Source: Calditerrivibrio sp. (GTDB taxonomy: Bacteria > Chrysiogenota > Deferribacteres > Deferribacterales > Calditerrivibrionaceae). From it: a stretch of 16,387 nucleotides of DNA. How positions within the stretch are numbered: position 1 is the first letter of the stretch; each line of letters begins with the position of its first letter. The stretch spans positions 1 to 16,387 of the forward strand of contig JAIWOA010000044.1 in assembly GCA_020217115.1 (NCBI GenBank), given 5' to 3'. This document shows, in pieces, positions 7,955 through 14,718 of the stretch. The position numbers and the translations under genes were made by a program. The notes beneath the pieces were generated by a model. That model made no database searches. It saw only the letters and a list, made by a program, of their open reading frames with translations, and was not told the DNA's origin.

Positions 7955-9354
7955 AAGGTTCAAAGCTTAATCTGGGATTACAGACAAAGTTAGGGCAAAA
8001 GCTTCTCATAACTCCCCAGATGAAGCAGTCCCTTAATATCCTTCAAATGACTGTTACAGAGCTAAGTACTGAAATAGATAATATTTTGTTGGAAAATCCT
8101 GTCCTTGAAATTATTGAAAATAAAGAAGAAGCTAATGTTAGTGATAAGGAGATAGATAGCTATCTTGAAACATTAAAAAAGATAGAGTGGGACGATTTTT
8201 TTTCAGATAGGGATGATTTTAAATATGTTAGTTCCGATGATGAAGAGGTTGATTTTGAAAAATTTGTCAGCAGAACACCTTCGTTAGAGGAACATCTTTT
8301 ATTTCAATTAAAGATTCTTGGTTTATCCGATTCAGATTATGAAATTGGCAGATACATAATAGGAAATCTTGATGAGACTGGCTACCTTGATATACCAATA
8401 GGGCAGATAGCATCAGATCTTTCAGTTGATGTTGAAGATGTTAATAGAGTACTTGGATATATTCAGGATTTTGATCCATCAGGTATTGCTGCTACATCTC
8501 TTAGTGGATGTGTAGCAAAACAGCTTGAAGAAACAGGTGCTTTTAAAGAGGATATAAAGCTGATTGTAGAGATGATTGAACATCACTACCCATTGATAGA
8601 AAAAAATGATCTTGATAGGCTTTCAATCGTTCTGGGTATATCAAGGGAGTATGTTGAGGATCTTATCGATATGATAAGGCATACTGATCCAAAGCCTGGA
8701 TTAAAATTTAACAATCAGACTAATTATGTAGTACCCGATGTATACGTAATTAAAAAGGGTGATACACTTGAGGTTTTGCCAAATGATGATTCCATACCCT
8801 CTCTTAAGCTAAATGGTTACTACATAAAGATGCTTAAAAGTAAGGATATAGATAAACAGACCTACGATTATGTATCAGAAAAGGTGAAAAATGCTCTGTG
8901 GGTTTTAAAAAGTCTTAACCAAAGAAAAACTACAATAGTTTCTGTAATGGAGGCTATAGTAAAATTTCAGAGGGAGTTCTTTTTCAATGGATTTGAATCA
9001 TTAAAACCTTTAAAATTGCGAGATATATCTGATTATATAGGTATACATGAGTCTACAATAAGCCGTGTTACTTCTGGTAAATATGTTATGACAGAGTTTG
9101 GAGTTCTTGAGATAAAGACATTTTTTGTGAAGGGTTTCCAGACAGACTTTGGGAATGTTACGACTGATTCTATCAGGGGCATGATAAAAGCTCTCATTGA
9201 TGACGAAGATAAGTCAAAACCTTTAAGTGATCAGAAAATATCTGAAATATTATCTAAAAAAGGTATTAACATCGCAAGGAGGACTGTTGCCAAATATAGG
9301 GAAGAGATGGCAATACCTTCCACTGCAGATAGAAAAATAAATAATAAAAAGTAA
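7951..9354 (+). CDS. rpoN: RNA polymerase sigma-54 factor
   Basis: RpoN directs RNA polymerase to -24/-12 promoters that require enhancer-binding ATPases. The 467-residue protein has all regions. Region I at about 1-50 is Gln/Leu-rich and includes LITPQMKQSLNILQM and ENPVLE. An acidic linker runs from about 51 to 100. The core-binding domain follows, with DETGYLD and FDPSGIAA. A helix-turn-helix at about 356-380 includes IGIHESTISR. The RpoN box ARRTVAKYRE is at 442-451, near the C-terminus, and recognises the -24 element. The start shares ATGA with lptB. The lptB-rpoN-hpf-ptsN order is widespread in Gram-negative bacteria. Which genes it controls here cannot be told from this window. Confidence 0.98.
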   Translation: MKGSKLNLGLQTKLGQKLLITPQMKQSLNILQMTVTELSTEIDNILLENPVLEIIENKEEANVSDKEIDSYLETLKKIEWDDFFSDRDDFKYVSSDDEEVDFEKFVSRTPSLEEHLLFQLKILGLSDSDYEIGRYIIGNLDETGYLDIPIGQIASDLSVDVEDVNRVLGYIQDFDPSGIAATSLSGCVAKQLEETGAFKEDIKLIVEMIEHHYPLIEKNDLDRLSIVLGISREYVEDLIDMIRHTDPKPGLKFNNQTNYVVPDVYVIKKGDTLEVLPNDDSIPSLKLNGYYIKMLKSKDIDKQTYDYVSEKVKNALWVLKSLNQRKTTIVSVMEAIVKFQREFFFNGFESLKPLKLRDISDYIGIHESTISRVTSGKYVMTEFGVLEIKTFFVKGFQTDFGNVTTDSIRGMIKALIDDEDKSKPLSDQKISEILSKKGINIARRTVAKYREEMAIPSTADRKINNKK

Positions 9355-9366
9355 AGAAAATTTTAT

Positions 9367-9372
9367 AGGAGG
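9367..9372 (+). promoter_or_regulatory. Strong ribosome binding site of hpf
   Basis: A full AGGAGG lies four bases before ATG 9377, in the 22-base gap after rpoN, which is the longest gap in the window. A strong site for hpf fits a need for more of this protein than of sigma-54. Confidence 0.8.
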
Positions 9373-9376
9373 ACAT

Positions 9377-9910
9377 ATGAATATCCAGATTACTGGGAAA
9401 AACATTGAACTTACAAATGCTATAAGAAGTTATGTTGAAAAAAAAGTTTCTAAGGTTAAAAAATATTTTGACCAGGTTATTGATGTGCAGGTTATACTTG
9501 ATGTGCAAAAGAATGTTCATCTTGCAGAAATTTTGGTGAATGCAAAGGGGGTATTTTTAAAAGGATTGGAGAGATCTGAGGATCTTTATGCATCAATAGA
9601 TCTTGCAATTGATAAGATAGACAGGCAGTTAGTGAAGTATAAAGAAAAGCTTAAGACAAAAAAGCTTATGGATAAAGATTTTGAAAAACCATTAAAATTA
9701 AATATTTATGAAAATTATAGCATGGATAGTGATAAACCATCTATAATAGTTAGCAAGCATATCCCTGTGAAGCCTATGGATGTTGAAGAAGCTGTTATGC
9801 AGATGGATCTTTTAAACAAAAACTTTTTTGTTTTCAGGAATGCTGTTTCAAGTGAAGTAAATGTGGTATATAGGAGAGATGATGGGAATATAGGGTTGAT
9901 AGAACCTTAA
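9377..9910 (+). CDS. hpf: Ribosome hibernation promoting factor, long form
   Basis: HPF binds the 30S subunit of idle ribosomes; the long form also brings two ribosomes together as inactive 100S dimers. The 177-residue protein has the N-terminal S30AE domain at about 1-100, seen in MNIQITGKNIELTNAIRSYVEKK and in the basic helix DKIDRQLVKYKEKLK. A linker follows, then a C-terminal dimerisation domain at about 118-177, with VSKHIPVKPMDVEEAVMQM, FVFRNAVSSEVNVVYRRDDG and GLIEP. Short HPF of enterobacteria (about 95 residues) lacks this second domain. Long HPF is best known from Gram-positive and many non-enterobacterial species. The gene has its own strong ribosome site and lies between rpoN and ptsN. 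Confidence 0.95.
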   Translation: MNIQITGKNIELTNAIRSYVEKKVSKVKKYFDQVIDVQVILDVQKNVHLAEILVNAKGVFLKGLERSEDLYASIDLAIDKIDRQLVKYKEKLKTKKLMDKDFEKPLKLNIYENYSMDSDKPSIIVSKHIPVKPMDVEEAVMQMDLLNKNFFVFRNAVSSEVNVVYRRDDGNIGLIEP

Positions 9911-9920
9911 AAGGATAAAA

Positions 9921-10382
9921 ATGAAAAATATTTTTTCCGACAAAAATAGTATCTTTGAGTATATTGGAGAGATTGAAAAGAATGAAGCTATTATGCTCAT
10001 ATTAAAGCATGGATATAGCAAAGGTTTAATTAAAAACATAGAAAAGACTTCAGAAGAGATTTTTAAAAGAGAGATGCTTGGAAGTACAGGGATTGGTGAT
10101 GGGGTAGCGATACCCCATGCCAAGCTCGAAGATATAAAGGGTGTAACAATACTCTTTGGGCATTTTCCAGATGGTATTGACTATGATTCAGCTGATGGTG
10201 GAAGAGTTTACTATATATTTCTCATATTGACAGAGGCTAAGGAGACAGTTCTACACTTAAAAACCCTTTCAAATATATCAAAACTTATCAAAGGAACATC
10301 CTTTCTGGATAATATGAAGGGTGTAAGGGGTGTTGACAGTGTCTACAGTGTTATCCATTTAGCATGGAGTGAATTAAAATGA
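9921..10382 (+). CDS. ptsN: Nitrogen-type PTS EIIA protein
   Basis: This is an EIIA domain of the fructose/Ntr family, a cytoplasmic phosphoryl acceptor that in proteobacteria acts in regulation rather than sugar uptake. The 153-residue protein has the active-site histidine His66 in GIGDGVAIPHAK, matching E. coli PtsN His73, and a second conserved segment LHLKTLSNISKL. The position after rpoN and hpf is the classic ptsN position. No PtsP/EI-Ntr or NPr gene is seen here, so its phosphate would probably come from the HPr and Enzyme I encoded downstream; that is inference. A fructose EIIA is possible by family but unlikely here. It shares ATGA with hprK. Confidence 0.92.
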   Translation: MKNIFSDKNSIFEYIGEIEKNEAIMLILKHGYSKGLIKNIEKTSEEIFKREMLGSTGIGDGVAIPHAKLEDIKGVTILFGHFPDGIDYDSADGGRVYYIFLILTEAKETVLHLKTLSNISKLIKGTSFLDNMKGVRGVDSVYSVIHLAWSELK

Positions 10383-11356
10383 AATATATAACAGTGCATG
10401 AACTCTTATCTGAGGAGATTAGCAATCTTAAGCTCAAGCTTATATATGGTAGAGAATTTTTAAAGAATAGACGAATATCAAATTTTAGAATTCAGAAACC
10501 GGGTCTTGCACTTGCAGGTTACACAGATCATATTCATACAGAAAGGGTTCAGATATTTGGGAATACTGAGATATCTTACCTGAATACTCTTACCTCTGAA
10601 CAGAGAAAGGTAGCTTTTGAGAATTTTTGTCAAAAAAGGGTATGTTGTATAATAGTAACTAAAAATTTAAAAATACCCAGAGAGCTTGTTTTTTTTGTTA
10701 AAAAATATGAGATACCATTATTTCGAACTGAAGAACTTAGTTCCAGGGTTATTCAGGAGATTACAAGTTTTCTTGAGGATAGACTTGCTCCAGAGTCTAC
10801 TATACATGGAGTTCTGGTTGATGTGTATGGGGTTGGTGTTGTTATTCTTGGTAGAAGTGGTATAGGTAAAAGTGAATGTGCCCTTGAGCTAGTCAAACGA
10901 GGTCACAGACTTGTTGCTGATGATGCTATACACATTAAGAAGAAGCAGGATATATTAATAGGTACCAGTAACGATCTACTTACCTACAATATAGAGCTTA
11001 GAGGTCTTGGTATACTAAATATAAAGGATATGTTTGGAGTAAGTGCTATAAGGCTCAGAAAAAGAATAGAGATAGTAATTAGCTTTGTGGATTGGAACAA
11101 TGAAGAGTCCTATGATAGAACTGGTCTGGATAAAACAACATATGATATAATGGGTATTGAACTTCCACTTTTGGTATTACCAGTTTCACCCGGTAGGAAT
11201 ATGGCTGTAATTATAGAAGCTGCTGCAAGGAATCATCTACTTAAACTAATGGGTTATGACGCAGCAAAGGAATTTCAGGACAAGCTGATGAAAAAAATGG
11301 AAGAGAATCGTATGCATGAGATAAACAGAGTTATGTTAAATCAAGGAGTGGAGTAA
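10379..11356 (+). CDS. hprK: HPr kinase/phosphorylase
   Basis: HprK phosphorylates, and with phosphate dephosphorylates, the regulatory serine of HPr. The 325-residue protein has an N-terminal domain to about 130 and a C-terminal kinase domain. The kinase domain shows HGVLVDVYG with His143, P-loop GRSGIGKS at 158-165, Asp181/Asp182 in LVADD, the HprK signature IELRGLGILNI at 205-215, and the late PVSPGRN loop at 268-274 needed for the phosphorylase reaction. The length matches the full two-domain form rather than the short alphaproteobacterial kinase. HPr encoded about 3 kb downstream keeps the target serine. It starts in an ATGA overlap with ptsN and ends one base before the rapZ start. Confidence 0.97.
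   Translation: MKYITVHELLSEEISNLKLKLIYGREFLKNRRISNFRIQKPGLALAGYTDHIHTERVQIFGNTEISYLNTLTSEQRKVAFENFCQKRVCCIIVTKNLKIPRELVFFVKKYEIPLFRTEELSSRVIQEITSFLEDRLAPESTIHGVLVDVYGVGVVILGRSGIGKSECALELVKRGHRLVADDAIHIKKKQDILIGTSNDLLTYNIELRGLGILNIKDMFGVSAIRLRKRIEIVISFVDWNNEESYDRTGLDKTTYDIMGIELPLLVLPVSPGRNMAVIIEAAARNHLLKLMGYDAAKEFQDKLMKKMEENRMHEINRVMLNQGVE
11343..11353 (+). promoter_or_regulatory. Ribosome binding region deciding the TTG start of rapZ
   Basis: AAGGAG at 11343-11348 lies nine bases before TTG 11358, and a second GGAG at 11350-11353 lies four bases before it. No ATG or GTG is available in the rapZ frame before the P-loop, so these sites support TTG as start. Confidence 0.6.
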
Positions 11357-11357
11357 T

Positions 11358-12212
11358 TTGAAAAATTCAGAATTAGTTATTCTTACAGGTTATTCCGGTG
11401 CTGGCAAATCAACTGCCTCAAATGCTCTGGAGGATCTTGGATATTATACTGTGGATAATATGCCACTGGAACTTGTAGAGAAGTTTGTACAGGTAGTTTT
11501 TGATTACAATTCTCAGATACACAAGATTGCTCTTGTGATTGATTCAAGGAGTAAGGATATTGCAAAAGCTATAGATAAGATAAGGACATTAAAATCAAAA
11601 TATAATGCTGAGGTTATTTTTCTGGATGCTTCAGATGAAACGTTGATAAAAAGGTTTAAAGAAACAAGGAGAAAACATCCATTAGGTGACAATGTTATAG
11701 ACTCTATAAATCTTGAGAAAAAAGAGCTTGTAGAGATCAAAGGATTTTCTGACCTCATAATAGATACCAGTTCATTAACTGTACATGAACTTACCAGAAT
11801 GTTTGAGGAAAAATTCAGGGATAAGGATAGTTCTGAAATGTTTATAACCATACAATCCTTTGGATTTAAGTATGGGATACCTCAGGATTCTGATATGGTT
11901 ATTGATGTTAGATTTTTAAAAAATCCACACTTCATTGACGAGTTAAGGGGAAAGACAGGTCTTGATGATGAGGTATACAACTATGTCTTTTCAGATGATA
12001 GATTGTTAACTTTTCTTAAAAAGCTCAAAGGGCTTCTTGTCTTTTTAGTTCCAAATTATATAAAAGAAGGGAAAAAATTTTTTACATTATCTATTGGTTG
12101 CACAGGAGGTAAACATAGGTCTGTTGCAATAAGTAGATTTATAGCGGAATATCTTGAAAGAAAAAATTATAGCAAAGTGTTGCTCAAACATAGAGATATT
12201 GATAGGGGATAG
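11358..12212 (+). CDS. rapZ: RNase adapter protein RapZ (YvcJ family P-loop protein)
   Basis: RapZ binds nucleotides and, in E. coli, senses glucosamine-6-phosphate and guides RNase E to the sRNA GlmZ, which tunes GlmS. Outside enterobacteria its target is less clear. The 284-residue protein has Walker A GYSGAGKST at 11-19, the YTVDNMP segment, a middle RRKHPL stretch, and the C-terminal domain with IGCTGGKHRSVAI at 246-258, where Cys248, Lys252, His253 and Arg254 form the conserved ligand-binding patch. It ends in KHRDIDRG, the usual family end. Translation starts at TTG, placed just before SELVILTGYSGAGKS. The hprK-rapZ pair is common and points to a role tied to PTS signalling. glmM in the same gene run fits an amino-sugar link, as inference. 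Confidence 0.95.
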   Translation: MKNSELVILTGYSGAGKSTASNALEDLGYYTVDNMPLELVEKFVQVVFDYNSQIHKIALVIDSRSKDIAKAIDKIRTLKSKYNAEVIFLDASDETLIKRFKETRRKHPLGDNVIDSINLEKKELVEIKGFSDLIIDTSSLTVHELTRMFEEKFRDKDSSEMFITIQSFGFKYGIPQDSDMVIDVRFLKNPHFIDELRGKTGLDDEVYNYVFSDDRLLTFLKKLKGLLVFLVPNYIKEGKKFFTLSIGCTGGKHRSVAISRFIAEYLERKNYSKVLLKHRDIDRG

Positions 12213-12214
12213 AT

Positions 12215-12613
12215 ATGATTGCAGTGGTAATTTTAACTCATGGTAGTCTTGGTTTAGAGTTTTTAAAAACGGCAGAAATGATTATAGGGAAGCAGGATTC
12301 TGTTGAGGTATTGTCTATACATAGTGGTATCACATTGAGCAATCTTGCAGAGCGACTTGATCTCCTTGTTGAAAAATATAAACAAACGGGTATGGTTATT
12401 ATCACAGATATGTTTGGTGGTAGTCCTTCAAATATCGCTATGGCATATCTCGTGAATAAGAATGTAGAGGTGATTACTGGTGCGAGTCTTCCTATGATTA
12501 TAAAGATACTTTCAGACAGAAAAACCTTTAATGATCCAACGGATCTTTGTAAAGCTGCTGCAGAAACTGCAAAAAATAGTATAATTATTGCTGGTGATAT
12601 AATGGGCAGGTAG
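12215..12613 (+). CDS. Mannose-family PTS EIIA component
   Basis: This is a single-domain EIIA of the mannose/fructose/sorbose family, which accepts phosphate from HPr on a histidine and passes it to EIIB. The 132-residue protein has the active-site His9 in ILTHGSLG and Asp65 in ITDMFGGSPSN, matching His10 and Asp67 of E. coli ManX. The start follows the rapZ stop by two bases, with an AGGGG just upstream. Unlike E. coli ManX, EIIB is a separate gene. In many Gram-negative bacteria a lone EIIA-Man in this position is regulatory; here EIIB, EIIC and EIID are also present. The catalytic residues look intact, so it should be phosphorylated. Confidence 0.94.
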   Translation: MIAVVILTHGSLGLEFLKTAEMIIGKQDSVEVLSIHSGITLSNLAERLDLLVEKYKQTGMVIITDMFGGSPSNIAMAYLVNKNVEVITGASLPMIIKILSDRKTFNDPTDLCKAAAETAKNSIIIAGDIMGR

Positions 12614-12627
12614 ATGCTGAGGATAAC

Positions 12628-13116
12628 ATGGGTAAAAATAGAATATTTAGAATTGACGATAGATTGATACATGGTCAGGTCATTGAGGGCTGGATAAAGT
12701 ATTATAAGATTGGAACTGTTTTTATTGCAAATGATAGGGTGGCAAGTGATCCTATCCAGAATATGATATATAAAAGCATAATTCCAAAAGGTGTGGATCT
12801 ATATATTTATAATCTATCAGAATTTTCAAAGAGTTTTTCTAAAAGAAAGTGGCCAGAATTTCTGGTTCTTTTTGAAAGTGTTGCAGATCTCATATCTGTT
12901 TCAGACTCTATAGATTATGATATAGATTTAAATGTTGGATGTGTGGCAAATAGGCCCCACAAGTATCAGATTTCTGATACAGTATTCCTTGATCTTTCAG
13001 AGATTCAAAGTTTGTGTAAACTGAGGGAAAAGTATGCTATAACTGTCAAAAAACTACCGTGGGAAACATCTATAGAGATAATGAATTTCAATAAGCTGTT
13101 AAACGGTGATATATGA
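12628..13116 (+). CDS. Mannose-family PTS EIIB component
   Basis: EIIB takes phosphate from EIIA and, in transporters of this family, donates it to the incoming sugar. The 162-residue protein is cytoplasmic and typical in length. Its active site is His15 in FRIDDRLIHGQVIEGW, an almost perfect match to the family motif. ANDRVASDPIQ and a C-terminal VKKLPWE segment also fit. The start is 14 bases after EIIA, with a TGAGGA ribosome site, and the stop shares ATGA with the EIIC gene. The substrate cannot be inferred. The enzyme itself seems intact, in contrast with the divergent membrane subunits that follow. Confidence 0.94.
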   Translation: MGKNRIFRIDDRLIHGQVIEGWIKYYKIGTVFIANDRVASDPIQNMIYKSIIPKGVDLYIYNLSEFSKSFSKRKWPEFLVLFESVADLISVSDSIDYDIDLNVGCVANRPHKYQISDTVFLDLSEIQSLCKLREKYAITVKKLPWETSIEIMNFNKLLNGDI

Positions 13117-13748
13117 GTCTGCTACTGGTTATATATGCTGGGATTATATCTGTTGATAGATTTGCAGCATTTCATATGCTTTTTTCAAGACCATTGGTTA
13201 TATCCACAATTGTGGGGCTATTAACTTCTAATCCTGTTCATCTCTTTTATATAGGCATAATGCTTGAGATATTTGGACTTATTGATGTGCAGGTGGGCAC
13301 CAGGATAACAAGGGAGGATAGCTTTTTAGCCTATGTTTTATCTGTCATTGCTGGCATGGGTTATTTTACTTCGGTGTCGAAGATGCTTTTACTTTTATTA
13401 ATAATGATTATTTTAATGTATCTGGCAGGGCACACTGAGCGGTGGGTTAGAAATTTTAATAAATACCTTTTTTTAAAAGGTACAATTCCCACTGGTAAAC
13501 TTATTTTTTTGGGTGCCTGCATGGCCTTTTTGAGGGGTATCATTGTCTATCCAGCTGCAGTTTTTTTAGGTATTGGAATTCTTGATTATTTTAATGGTAT
13601 ATTTGATTATGGATTGAGCTTTAAAATTTATACAGTTTTTCTTTCAATTTTTTTAAGTGGTTATCTTCTTAGGTTCTTATCTTTTAGGTCAATTTATAAA
13701 TATATCACTTTTATTTTTGGTTTGGGCTTGGGTTGGTTACTTATATGA
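13113..13748 (+). CDS. Mannose-family PTS EIIC-like membrane protein, short and divergent
   Basis: EIIC forms part of the sugar channel in mannose-type PTS transporters. The 211-residue protein is largely hydrophobic, with several membrane segments (about 1-12, 26-60, 72-105, 125-150, 160-182 and 192-211). The N-terminal third aligns with ManY: GIISVDRFAAFHMLFSRPLV, the IGIMLEIFGL segment with the conserved Glu, and VQVGTRITREDSFLA where ManY has VGAAVAPDAA. The Pro-Asp of that loop is not kept as such. The length is some 50 residues below the usual 260 and the C-terminal half is hard to align. It may be a narrowed transporter or a membrane partner for signalling. ATGA overlaps join it to EIIB and EIID. 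Confidence 0.8.
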   Translation: MSLLLVIYAGIISVDRFAAFHMLFSRPLVISTIVGLLTSNPVHLFYIGIMLEIFGLIDVQVGTRITREDSFLAYVLSVIAGMGYFTSVSKMLLLLLIMIILMYLAGHTERWVRNFNKYLFLKGTIPTGKLIFLGACMAFLRGIIVYPAAVFLGIGILDYFNGIFDYGLSFKIYTVFLSIFLSGYLLRFLSFRSIYKYITFIFGLGLGWLLI

Positions 13749-14443
13749 AAAGTATCAAGTTGTTTGTGAAAAGTCTATTTTATAATAGCAATTTAAATAT
13801 AGAAAATATGCAGGGTACCGGTTTTAGCTGGCTTTTGGGAGAGTATTCTAAAAAAAATGGTGTAGATTTGAACGATCAGATATTGAAAGAGGAAACAAGC
13901 TATTTTAACACACATCCATTTTTTATCAATTTTATACTGGGGGTATGGTTTAAGGAATTTGGCACCATGGAGGGTCCAGATTACTGGAAAAAGGTTTACT
14001 CCTCTGCTTTTGCGGCAGTAGGTGATAGTGTTTTCTATCACAGTTATAGAGTGTTTTGTTTCACTATAGCGGCATTAGCTGGATTTTATAATATTTTACT
14101 TGGTTTATTTATTTATCTTGCATTGTACAATATACCCCATTTTTATTTTTTATTTTATGGATACGATATAGGTTTCAAATATGGTAAGAATCTCATAGTA
14201 TGGTTTAACAGGTTTAAAGTGAATCAATGGGGACAGTTTTTTGACACTATTTCTGCATTCTTTCTTGGCTTTTTTCTGTCCGTAATGATCGGTGTTAATA
14301 ATTTTACTTCCCTCTGGCATTATTTTTTTGGTGCAGTTATGTTATTTATGGGATTATCTTTTGCCAGAATATTGAATGTGGGGATTGCTTTTATCATAGC
14401 TGTAATAGGGTTTGGAATCATACTACTTTTAGGAGGGCTTTGA
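13745..14443 (+). CDS. Mannose-family PTS EIID-like membrane protein, short and divergent
   Basis: EIID is the second membrane subunit of mannose-type PTS transporters. From ATG 13745 it is 232 residues, against about 270-285 in typical EIID. Family marks are MQGTGFSWLL near 22-31, YFNTHPFF at 53-60 (ManZ FFNTQPF) and AFAAVGDSVFYH at 88-99, where ManZ has MGPLAGVGDPIFW. The Gly-Asp is kept but the GPLAG is lost. Hydrophobic segments follow at about 103-128, 168-183 and 190-231. Much of the non-membrane loop present in ManZ is absent. The frame could open at TTG 13733, but ATG 13745 forms the usual ATGA overlap with EIIC. Identification as EIID is good; transport activity is uncertain. Confidence 0.82.
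   Translation: MKSIKLFVKSLFYNSNLNIENMQGTGFSWLLGEYSKKNGVDLNDQILKEETSYFNTHPFFINFILGVWFKEFGTMEGPDYWKKVYSSAFAAVGDSVFYHSYRVFCFTIAALAGFYNILLGLFIYLALYNIPHFYFLFYGYDIGFKYGKNLIVWFNRFKVNQWGQFFDTISAFFLGFFLSVMIGVNNFTSLWHYFFGAVMLFMGLSFARILNVGIAFIIAVIGFGIILLLGGL
14431..14436 (+). promoter_or_regulatory. Strong ribosome binding site of ptsH
   Basis: AGGAGG lies six bases before ATG 14443, inside the last codons of the EIID gene. It selects ATG 14443 over the in-frame TTG at 14440 and suggests HPr is made in larger amounts than the membrane subunits. Confidence 0.8.
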
Positions 14444-14718
14444 TGAATACTGTTACTACAGATGTTACAATTATAAATGAATTGGGTTTACATGCGAGGG
14501 CAGCAGCCCTATTTGTTAAAACGGCATCAAAATATAGATCAGAGATTATACTATCAAAAGGCAGTTTAACTGCAAATGGGAAAAGTATTATGGGAGTTAT
14601 GATGCTTGCTGCTCCGAAGGGGAGTGTTATAACGTTAAAATGTACTGGCGATGATGCAGAAGATGCTATAAATGAGCTTAAAGTTTTAATTGAAAATAGA
14701 TTTGGTGAAGATAGATGA
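14443..14718 (+). CDS. ptsH: Phosphocarrier protein HPr
   Basis: HPr carries phosphate from Enzyme I to EIIA proteins. The 91-residue protein has the phosphocarrier His17 in NELGLHARAA and the regulatory Ser48 in NGKSIMGVMML, equivalent to His15 and Ser46 of Bacillus HPr. Keeping the serine within the KSIMGVM context makes it a probable substrate of the HprK encoded upstream. ATG 14443 overlaps the EIID stop by one base (TGATG) and follows AGGAGG. The stop shares ATGA with ptsI. It is the only HPr in the window, so it probably serves both EIIA-Man and PtsN; that is inference. Confidence 0.96.
   Translation: MNTVTTDVTIINELGLHARAAALFVKTASKYRSEIILSKGSLTANGKSIMGVMMLAAPKGSVITLKCTGDDAEDAINELKVLIENRFGEDR

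Noticed and set aside
9287..9316. TTGCCA and CAATAC 18 bases apart, upstream of hpf, as a possible sigma-70 promoter
   Set aside because: The -10 match is weak, and AT-rich coding DNA gives such pairs by chance. I also looked for GG-N10-GC sigma-54 sites before hpf and found none.
12238..12672. 144-codon minus-strand frame across EIIA and EIIB
   Set aside because: It crosses two well-supported genes and has no family features of its own.
13464..13482. Perfect 8-base inverted repeat TACCTTTT/AAAAGGTA with a 3-base loop
   Set aside because: It is very AT-rich, sits in the middle of the EIIC coding region and has no T-run after it. It is probably chance or a weak hairpin, not a terminator.
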